Assembly: GCA_965242605.1 (NCBI GenBank)
Contig: CBDESS010000001.1
Span: forward strand, 1,240,001 to 1,304,000
DNA: 64,000 nucleotides
Direction of reading: 5' to 3'
Source: JAAXHF01 sp965242605
GTDB taxonomy: Bacteria; Desulfobacterota; Binatia; Bin18
The notes below the pieces were generated by a model, which worked only from the letters and a program-made list of their open reading frames with translations, had not been told where the DNA came from and made no database searches. A program made the position numbers and the translations under genes. Below, piece by piece: positions 26,121-34,847 of the stretch; position 1 is the stretch's first letter; every line of letters begins with the position of its first letter.

Positions 26121-26534
26121 TCAGGTCTCGGGGGTGTGGGTCGAGTCGGGCGTGAGCCTGACCACGGTAGCACCCCAGCCCCCGGCCTCGGGCGGTGCGT
26201 CTTGAAAACTCTCGACGCAGGACAGGCGCGCCAGCAGCGACCGGATACTGTTGCGCTGTACGCCCCTGCCCTTGCCGTGGATGAGACGCACGGTGCTCAG
26301 GCCGGCCTGACAACAGGCCGACAGGTATTCCTCAACAACGCTGCGTATCTCGTGGGGCGCAAACGGGTGCAGATCGATCACGTCTTCGATCGGCAGGACG
26401 AGCGGCTCGGTCGGCTCAGCCCAGGCCGCTTCCGGCCCGGTCCCGGCAGACGGCTCTGAGGCGGGCAGAACAGCACGTCCGTCTGAAGCGGGGCCGAAGA
26501 CGGCCCGCCAGACCCGGATGATTGTGTCGATCAC
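26121..26534 (-). CDS. Smr domain protein
   Basis: The 137-residue protein ends in a Smr (small MutS-related) domain: DLHPFAPHEIRSVVEEYL, then LIHGKGRG and a C-terminal WGATVVRL strand. Smr domains are nicking endonucleases or RNA-binding domains found alone or at the end of MutS2. Residues 1-55 are low-complexity and probably disordered, with a short hydrophobic start. The GTG start overlaps the stop of the upstream membrane protein gene (GTGA), so the two are coupled. The DxH and HGKG motifs are both intact. Confidence 0.82.
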   Translation of the reverse strand: MIDTIIRVWRAVFGPASDGRAVLPASEPSAGTGPEAAWAEPTEPLVLPIEDVIDLHPFAPHEIRSVVEEYLSACCQAGLSTVRLIHGKGRGVQRNSIRSLLARLSCVESFQDAPPEAGGWGATVVRLTPDSTHTPET

Positions 26535-27235
26535 CGCTCAGCCCCGCCAGGCGTACCCGGTCCGGCCTCTTCGTCCGCCCGGAGCACCATGTGGACATTC
26601 CAGCGGACCTCTTCCTCTTTGAAGAACAAGGCACCTTTTTTCTTGGGCGACAACAGCCGGCTGATGTCGCCATAGCAGGTCTGCGCCGCTCTGAGCAGCA
26701 ACGGAATAATGCCCCGAGAGCCGACCGGCAGCTCTTCATAGAGAATGGCCAGGATATACTGGTGTTCAAGCAGAGCGGTTACCGCGGCTTCAGCCAGCTC
26801 TTCCCTGTCTGAGCCGTCGGGGTCGAGCGCGGCAATCAGCCGCCCGGCACGGGTCATGTAGTCCTGGTAGCGGTCGGCCGCCATGTTTGCCGCGGCCGCA
26901 TTTTCGGCCTTGACCATGGCCTCAACCTCGGCCAGTTTTTCCCGGGCAAAGCTCAGGTAGAGCGGAGTCTGCCGGGCGGCATCGTGGGCATGCCACAAGC
27001 GGCCCTCCTCTTCCCAGCTATCCAGCGCATACCACGCGCTGTCGGGGGTCCGGCCCGGCTCGGGCAGCCATTCGATAGCACCAAAGCTGCTCATAAAGCC
27101 GTGGCCAGTCCAGGCCGCGGCCGCGGTCATACACACCACTACGCCGCCGGCCAGCCCCGACCACAGGCGCGGTCTCGCCTGTCCGGCAGCCAAGCTGCGC
27201 TTCACCAAAGGCAATCGTGATGCCCTTTTGATCAC
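26531..27235 (-). CDS. Membrane protein, DUF5667-like
   Basis: The 234-residue protein has a basic N-terminus, one membrane helix at about residues 26-45, and a helical periplasmic domain rich in charged residues: LYLSFAREKLAEVEAMV, then a YQDYMTRAGRLIAAL stretch. This resembles DUF5667-type proteins, which are found next to sigma or Smr genes, but the match is only by pattern. The start is uncertain: GTG at 27235 lies in the loop of a 15-bp inverted repeat, and a second GTG ten codons later is also possible. It is coupled to the Smr gene by a GTGA overlap. Confidence 0.6.
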   Translation of the reverse strand: MIKRASRLPLVKRSLAAGQARPRLWSGLAGGVVVCMTAAAAWTGHGFMSSFGAIEWLPEPGRTPDSAWYALDSWEEEGRLWHAHDAARQTPLYLSFAREKLAEVEAMVKAENAAAANMAADRYQDYMTRAGRLIAALDPDGSDREELAEAAVTALLEHQYILAILYEELPVGSRGIIPLLLRAAQTCYGDISRLLSPKKKGALFFKEEEVRWNVHMVLRADEEAGPGTPGGAER

Positions 27236-27256
27236 TTTGATATCACGATTGCCTTT
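27207..27256. promoter_or_regulatory. 15-bp perfect inverted repeat (hairpin) at a gene junction
   Basis: Positions 27207-27221 are the reverse complement of 27242-27256, separated by 20 bases. The left arm ends inside the first codons of the membrane-protein gene and the right arm lies right after the stop codon of the lipoprotein gene (27257). It may be a terminator for the lipoprotein transcript, although the T-run is short, or a regulatory hairpin over the next gene start. Confidence 0.6.
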
Positions 27257-28279
27257 TCAATCGGCCCCGGCCACAATGGATTTGAGGCGGGTATTACGCC
27301 CCTCCTCGTAGTCTACCACCCGGACGGTGAAATCCGCCACCAGGCGTTCACCGCCCGGCGCGGTCTCAAAAAAGAGCTTGTACACACCCGCAGTCGGAAA
27401 GACGTGGCGGACCGGCAACTCAGGCCCAGAGTAGACCTGTTTGGCTGGCCCACTCATCAGCTCGACCATCATCCGGTTCATCCGGGCGGCCGTCTCCCCG
27501 GCCCGGCCCGAGCCGTCTGCCAGCGTTCTCATCCGGTTCATCAGGGCCGCCATCTGTGGCGTATAGGTATGCTGGTGGCCAAAATGCTCGCCGTCCAGCC
27601 GCCAACTGGCCATATGCACCTCGGCTCCCAGATACAGCCCCAGGTCGGTCACCGGCGTCCCGCCGCGGCTGAAGACACACACCAGCTCAACCTCGTGGCC
27701 GGCGACCGGCGGGTCGGGCGAGGTCCGCAGGCTGACCCGATACGCGCCAAAGGCTTTGTCCCGGCTCAGCTCCGGCTCGGCGGCCGCTTCCCCTTCGGCG
27801 GCCTGCGCTCCACCCACCCGGACCCGAAACTGCTTCACCCAGCTCCGATCCTTATAGGTAAACTCGCTGACAATCATATACTCCCCGGCCTGGGGAAACA
27901 CATGCGGAAAACGAAAACTGGCCGCGTCCAGGTCTTGGGCGGTCAGGGAGAAAAAGTCTTCATGGTGGGTATGGGCAAAAACGCCCAGGTCACGGCTGAC
28001 GATAAACGTATGCAGCGCCCGCTCGTGCAGGATTTGGAGCGGGCCGAGCGCCTGCCCGCCGGCCGTGTCCAGCAGGCGAAAGTGCAGCCGCGTTTCGTGT
28101 CCGGCGTGAGGCGCGGCCGGCTCAAGCCTCAACTCCATATGGTAGGGGCGGGCAGGTTGACCAACCAGGATGTGGCCGGTCTGCCGCTCACAGCCGGGCA
28201 GGCCGACCGCCAAGCCGACCACCAGGCCGATGAGCCGCCGCCAGCCGCCGCCTGTGTCCCCTGGAATCCTGTCGCGCAT
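27257..28279 (-). CDS. His-rich lipoprotein, probable metal-related extracytoplasmic protein
   Basis: The 340-residue protein begins with a signal peptide and a lipobox-like LPGC at residues 27-30, so Cys30 should be lipidated. Two duplicated His-rich stretches follow: HERALHTFIVSRDLGVFAHTHHEDF, and LGAEVHMASWRLDGEHFGHQHTY. HxH and HHxxxF patterns of this kind recur in periplasmic proteins near copper or heavy-metal genes. Met-rich clusters (MNRMRT, MNRMMVEL) add to this. The rest is beta-rich, fitting two repeated domains. No metal transporter is nearby, so the metal link is an inference from the motifs. It lies on the minus strand upstream of the DUF5667-like gene. Confidence 0.65.
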   Translation of the reverse strand: MRDRIPGDTGGGWRRLIGLVVGLAVGLPGCERQTGHILVGQPARPYHMELRLEPAAPHAGHETRLHFRLLDTAGGQALGPLQILHERALHTFIVSRDLGVFAHTHHEDFFSLTAQDLDAASFRFPHVFPQAGEYMIVSEFTYKDRSWVKQFRVRVGGAQAAEGEAAAEPELSRDKAFGAYRVSLRTSPDPPVAGHEVELVCVFSRGGTPVTDLGLYLGAEVHMASWRLDGEHFGHQHTYTPQMAALMNRMRTLADGSGRAGETAARMNRMMVELMSGPAKQVYSGPELPVRHVFPTAGVYKLFFETAPGGERLVADFTVRVVDYEEGRNTRLKSIVAGAD

Positions 28280-28501
28280 GGCCCAATTTTCCCCCTATCG
28301 GCTCACCTTGCCGGCCCACGCTCAAGCCTGGTACCGTGTACCGATGTATGAAAAGACAAAAACATCAGTATTTGTCAATGCTTAGACACATGGGTCAGGA
28401 GCCTGGGGTATTGCTTTTGTCTGGCACTTGCTTTACGCTCAGGCATGGACCTTTGTGGAGCGTATAATGAGAGGGTGCATGGAGTGGAGGACATAAGAGT
28501 G

Positions 28502-29077
28502 ATGCCAGTGGATCCACGGATGATTCATCTGTTCAGCTACTACCGTGACGCCGAACTGCGCGGGGCAAGCCTGCTGCTCAAGCTCATCATGCGCGTTGAC
28601 GATCCCGAGTCCCAAATCAAGCTGTCCCGCCACCTGGCCGACGAAACGCGCCATGCATGGCTGTGGACCAAGCATATTGCCGACCTTGGGTGTACCCCCG
28701 TGTCCATAGACGACGGCTATCAGAGGCGGATCGGCAAGTCGGTCGGCATTCCCAAGACCCTGCTTGACCTGTTTGCCCTCACGGTGGTTGTCGAAGAGCG
28801 GGCCCAAGATCGCTATCTCAAACACGCCCAGCGGCCGGATGTTGACCCGCAGACCTTGCGCATCCTGCACGAAGTGACCAGGGACGAGCAGTGGCATATT
28901 GGCTGGATCAAGGCCAAGCTTGCTGAGCTGGCGGCGGCCGGCGGCGGGCCGGACAAGGCGCTGGCCAGCCTTGAGCGTTACCGGGCGATTGACCGGGCGG
29001 TGTTTGCCGACCTTGAGGCCAAAGAGCGCGAAGCCTTCGGCTTTTCCTTCTCCGATGCTCCCAGCCCAGGCCCCTGA
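28502..29077 (+). CDS. Ferritin-like diiron protein
   Basis: This 191-residue protein is all helical and has the ligands of a ferritin-like diiron site: ADETRHAW, VVVEERAQDRY and EVTRDEQWH, i.e. two ExxH-type pairs plus an extra Glu. Family members include ferritin-like domain proteins of unknown function, often tied to tRNA hydroxylase (MiaE) or rubrerythrin relatives. The ATG at 28502 is chosen because a GGAGG lies upstream; an earlier in-frame ATG at 28445 is less likely. The next gene, an acyltransferase, overlaps its end by 23 bp, so the two are translated from one transcript. Confidence 0.75.
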   Translation: MPVDPRMIHLFSYYRDAELRGASLLLKLIMRVDDPESQIKLSRHLADETRHAWLWTKHIADLGCTPVSIDDGYQRRIGKSVGIPKTLLDLFALTVVVEERAQDRYLKHAQRPDVDPQTLRILHEVTRDEQWHIGWIKAKLAELAAAGGGPDKALASLERYRAIDRAVFADLEAKEREAFGFSFSDAPSPGP

Positions 29078-30029
29078 ACGCAAAAAAAAGAGTATTCGCC
29101 CCGCCCGTCAAAAGCGCTGGCTGCTCGCGCGCTGCGAGTACGGCCTGCTGCGGGGCGTCTTCTTCCTTTTTCAACACCTGCCGTTCCCCCTCGCCTTCCG
29201 CCTCGGCGAGGGCATCGGGCGGCTGCTGTACTGGCTGGACCGGCCCCACCGCCGGGTTGGCCTGACCAACCTCTCGCTGGCGTTTCCCGACAAGACGCAG
29301 GCCGAGCGGGCCCGGATTCTGCGCGAGAGCTGGCTGAACCTCGGCCGCCTGATCGCCGAGTTCTGCCACCTCCACAGCCTGACCCCGGACAACATCGCCG
29401 AGCGCGTCCGGTTTGCCGACCAATCCCAGTGGTCCAGCCTGCTCACAACATACCGATACACCGGCGCGCTCGTCCTCACCGGGCATTTCGGCAACTGGGA
29501 GCTGCTGGCCCACGCCCACGCCTGTTACGGCGCTCCGGTGCATATGATTCATCGGCGGCTGCGCAACCCGTTTGTCGACGAGTTCATCGTCACGCAGCGC
29601 CGCCACAGCGGCAATAACGTCATCCGCAAAACAACCGCGGGGATGGAAGTCGTGCGCGCCATTCGCAAAAAAGGCGTAGTGGTAGCTGCGGTCGACCAGA
29701 ACGCCTCCGGGCGGATGGGCGTCTTTGTGCCCTTTTTCGGACACGTGGCATCGACCTCAGCCGGCCTGGCCGGCCTGGCCCTGGCCACCAGGGTTCCGGT
29801 CATCCCGGCCTTTCTGGTCCGAGAGCAAGGTTCCTGGCGGCATCGGATTGTTATCCTGCCGCCGGTTGAGCCTGTGCGCACCGGCAACCAGGCCGCCGAC
29901 CTCGAGGCCACAACGGCAAAGTTTACTGCCGTCTTTCAACAGATGGTTGAGCAGTACCCCGACCACTGGCTGTGGATTCATCAACGCTGGAAGCGCCGCC
30001 CGCCGGGAGAAGCGCCGCTCTACTCTTGA
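29055..30029 (+). CDS. Lipid A biosynthesis acyltransferase, LpxL/HtrB-like
   Basis: The 324-residue protein belongs to the lauroyl/myristoyl acyltransferase family that adds acyl chains to lipid A at the inner membrane. The catalytic HxxxxE motif HFGNWE is at about residue 145, and a hydrophobic N-terminal helix (YGLLRGVFFLFQHLPFPLAF) anchors it. The C-terminal HWLWIHQRWKRRP motif is typical of the family. It starts inside the ferritin-like gene (ATG 29055). Its presence suggests an outer membrane with lipid A. The start could be a few codons later; the motif content is not affected. Confidence 0.9.
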   Translation: MLPAQAPERKKKSIRPARQKRWLLARCEYGLLRGVFFLFQHLPFPLAFRLGEGIGRLLYWLDRPHRRVGLTNLSLAFPDKTQAERARILRESWLNLGRLIAEFCHLHSLTPDNIAERVRFADQSQWSSLLTTYRYTGALVLTGHFGNWELLAHAHACYGAPVHMIHRRLRNPFVDEFIVTQRRHSGNNVIRKTTAGMEVVRAIRKKGVVVAAVDQNASGRMGVFVPFFGHVASTSAGLAGLALATRVPVIPAFLVREQGSWRHRIVILPPVEPVRTGNQAADLEATTAKFTAVFQQMVEQYPDHWLWIHQRWKRRPPGEAPLYS

Positions 30030-30076
30030 CCGCCCGGGCCAAGCCGCCCACCAGAAGCCCCCAAAGGAGCGTCACC

Positions 30077-30280
30077 ATGTCTCTACTCCGCCGCTCGTTC
30101 TTGCGCGATCGTGCGCCGCTCGGTGCAGATGTCCGGGGGATCAGTCTCCTGGACCTCATCCTTGCCGTACTCGTGCTGACTGTGGTGCTGTTGGCCGCCG
30201 CCAAGCAGTTCAGCCGCTACGAGCCGGCCCCTGCCCCGGTCCCAGCCGAGCCGGCCGCCGGCGAACCGGAGGCGGGTTAG
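30077..30280 (+). CDS. Small single-pass membrane protein (67 aa)
   Basis: A 67-residue protein with a basic N-terminus, one membrane helix (GISLLDLILAVLVLTVVLL, about 21-39) and a Pro/Ala/Glu-rich tail. AAAGGAGCGTCACC before ATG 30077 is a good ribosome site, which supports a real gene. It follows the acyltransferase on the same strand by 47 bp. Its end overlaps the stop of the convergent dCMP deaminase gene by four bases. No known family is recognised. Confidence 0.55.
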   Translation: MSLLRRSFLRDRAPLGADVRGISLLDLILAVLVLTVVLLAAAKQFSRYEPAPAPVPAEPAAGEPEAG

Positions 30281-30771
30281 GTTGTGTGCCCGGTCCGAGC
30301 TGCGGAGGTCTCCGCGCGCCCCGCGTTGACCTTGACGAGCCGCACATCTGCGGCCTCCAGCAGCGGGCGGATCGTCTCCAGCTGATAGGCCCGGTCGTAG
30401 AAGATGCGGCTCATGCCGGTATTGATCAGCACCTTGAGGCAGTGGACGCACGGGCTATGGGTGACATAGATATCCGCATCCCGGATACTCACCCCATTCT
30501 TAGCCGCCTGGGCAATCGCGTTGATCTCGGCATGAATCGTCCGGGCGCAGTGCTCCTCGGTCTGCCCGTCCGGGGTGCGCGACTCCGCGACCAGACAGCC
30601 GACCTCAGTACAGTGGGGCAGACCCGAGGGCGCGCCGTTATAGCCCGAGGCCAGGATACTCCGGTCGCGCACGATCAGCGCCCCGACCTGCGCCCTGGGG
30701 CAGGTCGAACGTTCCGCCACCTGCCGGGTGATGGTGAGAAAATAGCGGTCCCACGACATCCGCCCACTCAT
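30277..30771 (-). CDS. dCMP deaminase
   Basis: The 164-residue protein is a zinc-dependent deoxycytidylate deaminase that supplies dUMP for thymidylate synthesis. HAEINAI holds the zinc His and the proton-shuttling Glu, and SPCVHC gives the two zinc cysteines. The dCMP-type features CTEVGCL and TIHAEINAIAQAAKNG distinguish it from cytidine deaminase. The ATG at 30771 (GGGAGCAGGG upstream) is preferred over the frame start at 30864; an ATG at 30759 is also possible. It converges on the small membrane gene. Confidence 0.88.
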   Translation of the reverse strand: MSGRMSWDRYFLTITRQVAERSTCPRAQVGALIVRDRSILASGYNGAPSGLPHCTEVGCLVAESRTPDGQTEEHCARTIHAEINAIAQAAKNGVSIRDADIYVTHSPCVHCLKVLINTGMSRIFYDRAYQLETIRPLLEAADVRLVKVNAGRAETSAARTGHTT

Positions 30772-30817
30772 CCCTGCTCCCCCCTGGGAACGCGGGCAGC
30801 CTGCCCTGGCCCCCCAC

Positions 30818-31846
30818 TCATCGCAAATAAACCAGCCCCACACCAGCAGTCGCCTCATACACAAGCCCCTGCCGGCTCGCCGTCGCCCGAGACGCCACCG
30901 GCGTCACCTCTCCGCCCGGCGGCGGCAGCGGTTCAGCAAGCCTGAGCGGCGTCGGCACAAAGGTCAGCCCACACAGCCCGAGCGTACACCACGCCGAGAC
31001 AAACCGGTACCGGTCGATCCCCGCCGATGGGTCGCGAACCGGAGGATGCGAGATACCCAGGACAGCCAGCACCACCAGCCACACATACCAGCCCACCCAG
31101 CAAAGCGAGCCCAGCACCACCAGGACGGCCAGAAAGGCCCGCGCAACCCAGCGATGACCGGGACCAAACAGGGCGTAGACCACATGGCCGCCGTCCAGCT
31201 GCCCGACCGGCAACAGATTGAGGCAGGTAACAAACAGGCCAAACCAGCCGGCCAGCGCAATCGGATGCAGCACCACGCTGACCTGCTCCGCATTGACGCC
31301 GAGGACGAGGGCCGTGAGGGCCGAGAACAGCAGCGAGTCGCCCAGCACCAGCCCCCCCTCAAAGGGCGACAGGGGGCGCACCTCAGAGAGAGCCAGGCCG
31401 TAGATGACCGCCGGCACCGCCACGCACACCCCGGCCCACGGCCCGGCCGCCCCCACATCAAACAGCGCCCGGCGGTCACGCGGGGGGGATTGCATACGAA
31501 TAAACGCGCCAAAGGTCCCGATCGGAAAGAGGAACGGGGGTGCCGGCAGGAAATACGGCAGACTCGCCAACACGCCGTGGACACGCGCCAAGCAGTAATG
31601 GCCCATTTCATGCGCCAGCAGGATCGCCATCAGGGTGAGGGCAAAAGGCAGCCCCAGCACGATCGCTGCGGGGTCAACGAGCGGGTCTGTGCCACGCTGA
31701 ACGGCCCCGGCAAGGGTGGTGGTGGCCAAGGTTGTCGCAAAGAGCATGACGGGCAGCAGCGGCAGCCGTCGCTGGCGGGTCTGGGGCACAGGCGGAGGAG
31801 ACCACGCGAGGGACGGCTGACGGCGGCCCGGGAGCGGTAGGGCCAT
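30818..31846 (-). CDS. Site-2 protease family metalloprotease (M50)
   Basis: A 342-residue polytopic intramembrane protease. HEMGH (HExxH) is at residues 79-83 within the first catalytic helix. The second zinc ligand motif NLLPVGQLDGGH is near 213-224. At least six membrane helices are expected. Members cut membrane-bound anti-sigma factors or handle small substrates; no anti-sigma gene is nearby. It is on the minus strand upstream of dCMP deaminase, 46 bp apart. Confidence 0.88.
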   Translation of the reverse strand: MALPLPGRRQPSLAWSPPPVPQTRQRRLPLLPVMLFATTLATTTLAGAVQRGTDPLVDPAAIVLGLPFALTLMAILLAHEMGHYCLARVHGVLASLPYFLPAPPFLFPIGTFGAFIRMQSPPRDRRALFDVGAAGPWAGVCVAVPAVIYGLALSEVRPLSPFEGGLVLGDSLLFSALTALVLGVNAEQVSVVLHPIALAGWFGLFVTCLNLLPVGQLDGGHVVYALFGPGHRWVARAFLAVLVVLGSLCWVGWYVWLVVLAVLGISHPPVRDPSAGIDRYRFVSAWCTLGLCGLTFVPTPLRLAEPLPPPGGEVTPVASRATASRQGLVYEATAGVGLVYLR

Positions 31847-31855
31847 TGCGTCTCT

Positions 31856-32287
31856 CTACCCCAAAGCCCCAGGCTTGGAAAGGGGCCGGCAGCCCCCGCT
31901 CTCGCCATAGCCCGGCTTACAGGTCAGCAGCCCTTTGGCGACCGGCTGGCCGGCTGCGCTGGTCACGTCAATCTCTACAAAAACCAGGCTGCGGCTCCGG
32001 CGGATGACCCGCGCCTCGGCAAACAGGTCGGTGGCCTCGGCCGCCGACAGAAAGCTGACCGTCATATCTGCCGTCGCCCCCCGGCTCGGCGAGGTCGTGA
32101 CGTTTGACCAGGCGGCTGCGACCCCGGCGCGGTCAGTCAGGCTGGCAATCACGCCGCCGTGGACCACCTCGCCGCGGGTGCGGAGCGCCGGCCGAAACGG
32201 CAGGCGCATCCGACACCGGTCGGGACCCGACTCCTGGAGCTGTACGCCGATCAGAAGGGTGAACGGGTCGGGGTGTGGCGTCTCCAT
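31856..32287 (-). CDS. PaaI-like hotdog-fold thioesterase
   Basis: The 143-residue protein is a single hotdog domain of the PaaI type, which cleaves acyl-CoA thioesters. VHGGVIASLTDRAGVAA is the conserved HGG motif and helix, and RSLVFVEIDVTS is the closing strand. The enzyme is usually a tetramer. It lies 9 bp upstream of the site-2 protease gene on the same strand, with an unrelated function. Substrate unknown. Confidence 0.88.
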   Translation of the reverse strand: METPHPDPFTLLIGVQLQESGPDRCRMRLPFRPALRTRGEVVHGGVIASLTDRAGVAAAWSNVTTSPSRGATADMTVSFLSAAEATDLFAEARVIRRSRSLVFVEIDVTSAAGQPVAKGLLTCKPGYGESGGCRPLSKPGALG

Positions 32288-32299
32288 TGCTGCGCTCCG

Positions 32300-32692
32300 T
32301 CACCGGGCTGCCGGGAAGACAATGTTCAGCGGCTCGGCCGGCCGCGGCTCAGCCGGCTGGAAGCGCTGGGGAGCAGGCCCGACAACCGGGGCCCGGTCGT
32401 AGAAAAAGGTCAGCGAAATAAGCGCATAGACGATACAGCCGAGGGCAATAAACGGCATCCGGTCGTTGAACCGGACCGGGCCGATGTCAATATCTTTCTT
32501 GCCCTGGATTTTGCGCAGCAGGAAGACCGCCGGCACGGTAATGGCCAGGGTGACGAGGACCGGATACAGCATGAATGAGGCCGGCGTGCGTGCCGCCCCG
32601 GCGTCGATATACGGTTTCAGGCGCAGGCCCGAAACAATCGCGGCGGCCAAGACGGACAGGGCGGTGATCAGCAGCCCGGAGAATTGATTCAT
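32300..32692 (-). CDS. Small integral membrane protein
   Basis: The 130-residue protein has three hydrophobic stretches (LITALSVLAAAIVSGL, LYPVLVTLAITVPAVFLL and FIALGCIVYALISLTFF) and a Pro-rich tail. No family is recognised. ATG at 32692 or a GTG at 32701 could be the start; no clear ribosome site decides. It precedes the thioesterase gene by 12 bp on the same strand, so the two are probably co-transcribed. Confidence 0.6.
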   Translation of the reverse strand: MNQFSGLLITALSVLAAAIVSGLRLKPYIDAGAARTPASFMLYPVLVTLAITVPAVFLLRKIQGKKDIDIGPVRFNDRMPFIALGCIVYALISLTFFYDRAPVVGPAPQRFQPAEPRPAEPLNIVFPAAR

Positions 32693-32831
32693 GGCAGACA
32701 CTCACTTGGTGGCGTTGTGCTCCTCACTAGCGCAAAAGGAGCACAGAAGGAAGAGAGGCCTCTGGAGGGCGTTCTGTTAAGACCGGGCGGCCCTTGCGCC
32801 GGCCGGCAAAGCCGGCTAAGCCCAGCCCCAT

Positions 32832-33446
32832 ATGAAAGTCTCAGGCGTTGAGTTTGCCGGGGCCGTGGCAACCCCGGGCAGGGCCCCGGCCCTCCCCTAT
32901 CCCGAGATTGCGTTTGCCGGTCGCTCAAATGTCGGCAAGTCCTCGTTGATCAACCGCCTGCTCAATCGCAACATTGCCCGCACCGGTGCCACCCCGGGTC
33001 GGACCCGGCAGCTCAACTTCTTTGTCGTCAACAGCGCCCTGACCTTTGTCGACCTGCCCGGCTACGGCTATGCCAAGGTCTCAAAGCAGAGCCGCCAGGC
33101 GTGGCAACACCTGGTGGAACACTATTTGATACACGCTGCCAATCTGTGTGGCGTGGTCATGCTTGTCGATCTGCGCCGCGGCCCGGAAGACGAAGAGTAC
33201 GCCTTGTGCGAGTTCCTGGCCCACCACCGGCGGCCCTGGGTGGTGGTGGCGACCAAGTGCGACAAACTGAAACGCTCTCAACGTGAGCGTCAGCGTCAGG
33301 CTCTGGGGAAACGCCTGGGCGGCTATCCGCCCCTGCTGTTTTCCGCCCAGGACGGCACTGGCAAAGACGAGCTGTGGACCGCCCTGGAGGCGTTTGCCAA
33401 TGCCGCGGGGGATGACGACCTTCAGAAGAGCGCGTCGTCTCGCTGA
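32832..33446 (+). CDS. engB: Ribosome biogenesis GTPase EngB (YihA/YsxC)
   Basis: This 204-residue GTPase helps assemble the large ribosomal subunit. G1 is GRSNVGKSS near residue 30, the switch region carries TPGRTRQLNFF, G3 is DLPGYGYAKV near 74, and TKCDK (G4) is near 141. Length and motif set match EngB closely. It follows a divergent membrane-protein gene and leads a short plus-strand run with a glycosyltransferase. The ATG at 32832 is the only good start. Confidence 0.93.
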   Translation: MKVSGVEFAGAVATPGRAPALPYPEIAFAGRSNVGKSSLINRLLNRNIARTGATPGRTRQLNFFVVNSALTFVDLPGYGYAKVSKQSRQAWQHLVEHYLIHAANLCGVVMLVDLRRGPEDEEYALCEFLAHHRRPWVVVATKCDKLKRSQRERQRQALGKRLGGYPPLLFSAQDGTGKDELWTALEAFANAAGDDDLQKSASSR

Positions 33447-33457
33447 GAGGCTGTGTC

Positions 33458-34285
33458 ATGCCGGCCGTGTCTGTCATCATCCCTACCCACAACCGCCGCG
33501 AGTATGTGCGGGACGCGATCGCCTCGGTTGTGGCCCAGACCTGTCAGGACTTTGAGCTGATTGTGGTTGATGACGGCTCGGACGATGATACCGGGACCCT
33601 GGTCGCTGAGTTCTCGTCGGTCTGTCCGGGCCTGCGTTACGTCCGTCAGGCCAACCGGGGCGTTTCGGTTGCCCGCAACACCGGCGTTGCCCTCAGCCGC
33701 GGCCGCTATCTGGCCTTCCTCGACTCAGACGATGTGTGGCAACCGCCCAAGCTGGAGCGCCAACTGGCCTTCTTTGGCGCGCATCCCCAGGCGTCCATCT
33801 GTCAAACCGGGGAAGTCTGGCTCCGACACGGCGTGCGGGTCAATCCGCACACCAAGCACCGCAAGACCGGCGGGGACATTTTTGCCCGCAGCCTGGAGCG
33901 GTGTCTGGTCAGTCCCTCAGCGGTGATGCTCTGCCGCGCCGTATTTGACCAGGTCGGCGGCTTTGACCCGTGCCTGCCGGCCTGCGAAGACTACGACTTG
34001 TGGCTGCGAATTGGGGCGACCCGGCCCATTCATCTGCTTGAGGCACCCCTGGTCATCAGGCGCGGCGGCCACCCGGACCAGCTCTCGCAACGTTTCTGGG
34101 GCATGGACCGGTTCCGGGTCAGGGCGCTGCATAAGCTGCTCGCCTCTGGGCTGTTGTCCGCGGAGCAGCGACGCCTGACCATTCGGGTCTTGCACAAAAA
34201 ATGCGCTGTCCTGGCCCGAGGCGCGCAGAAACGGGGCAAGAGCGGGCGGGCCTATGAGCGGCTGGCGGCAGCCTATGGAGGGTAA
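33458..34285 (+). CDS. Family 2 glycosyltransferase
   Basis: A 275-residue GT-A-fold glycosyltransferase. VSVIIPTHNRREYVRDAI at the start, VVDDGSDDDT, and the DxD-like SDD in FLDSDDVW near residue 90 are typical of GT2 enzymes. They transfer sugars from nucleotide donors to surface polysaccharide or lipid acceptors. No membrane helix is evident, so it is probably cytoplasmic or membrane-associated. It is 11 bp behind engB and followed with slight overlap by a small protein gene. Confidence 0.88.
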   Translation: MPAVSVIIPTHNRREYVRDAIASVVAQTCQDFELIVVDDGSDDDTGTLVAEFSSVCPGLRYVRQANRGVSVARNTGVALSRGRYLAFLDSDDVWQPPKLERQLAFFGAHPQASICQTGEVWLRHGVRVNPHTKHRKTGGDIFARSLERCLVSPSAVMLCRAVFDQVGGFDPCLPACEDYDLWLRIGATRPIHLLEAPLVIRRGGHPDQLSQRFWGMDRFRVRALHKLLASGLLSAEQRRLTIRVLHKKCAVLARGAQKRGKSGRAYERLAAAYGG

Positions 34286-34847
34286 ACCCTCACCAGACGC
34301 CGAGCGGTGCGGTATGGCGACCGCGCTTCCGTCTCTTCGGAGCTATGCCGGGCAAAAACGTCTGAGCCGACCCACGCTCGCCCGCTGGCAGGCCTGGGCG
34401 GAGTCCGACCAACACGCGCTGCTCAGTCTGGCCCACGCTCTTCAACTGGGCGAGAATCAGGTCCGCGACTTTCTGGACTGGCTGGAGGAGATTGCGCTGC
34501 GGGACGGAGGCAGTATTGCGGCGGTCTTGCAGCGGCCGGAGATACGGCGGCCGCTGCAACTGCGACAATCCCGGAACGACAAGCTGAGAGCGGTCAAGGC
34601 GGCGCTGCGCACACTGCGCTACCCGCGTCTCGCCCGGTTAGAGCGCGAGCTGCACTCCGGCGTCGCAGCGCTCGCCCTCGGCCACCAGGTCCGCATCGCT
34701 TTTCCGCCCGCCTTTGAGGGCGATGAGGTCACGCTCGAAGTCAGGGTCAAGAGCGCAGCAGAACTTGAAGCCGTCCTGTCCCGCCTCCGGCAACGCCTCA
34801 CAGACGGCTCATTCCAACACCTCTTCAAGCTGCTTGACGAAGCCTGA
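34275..34847 (+). CDS. Hypothetical protein, ParB-like pattern
   Basis: The 190-residue soluble protein has a helical first half (LSRPTLARWQAWAESDQHALLSLAHAL) that could hold a helix-turn-helix. Its last segment (GHQVRIAFPPAFEGDEVTLEVRVKSAAELEAVLSRL, in part) resembles the C-terminal dimerisation strand/helix of ParB-type proteins. The resemblance is weak and by eye only. Two starts are possible: ATG 34275, overlapping the glycosyltransferase stop, or ATG 34314. It sits just before an SPL-type radical SAM gene on the same strand. Function unknown. Confidence 0.5.
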   Translation: MEGKPSPDAERCGMATALPSLRSYAGQKRLSRPTLARWQAWAESDQHALLSLAHALQLGENQVRDFLDWLEEIALRDGGSIAAVLQRPEIRRPLQLRQSRNDKLRAVKAALRTLRYPRLARLERELHSGVAALALGHQVRIAFPPAFEGDEVTLEVRVKSAAELEAVLSRLRQRLTDGSFQHLFKLLDEA

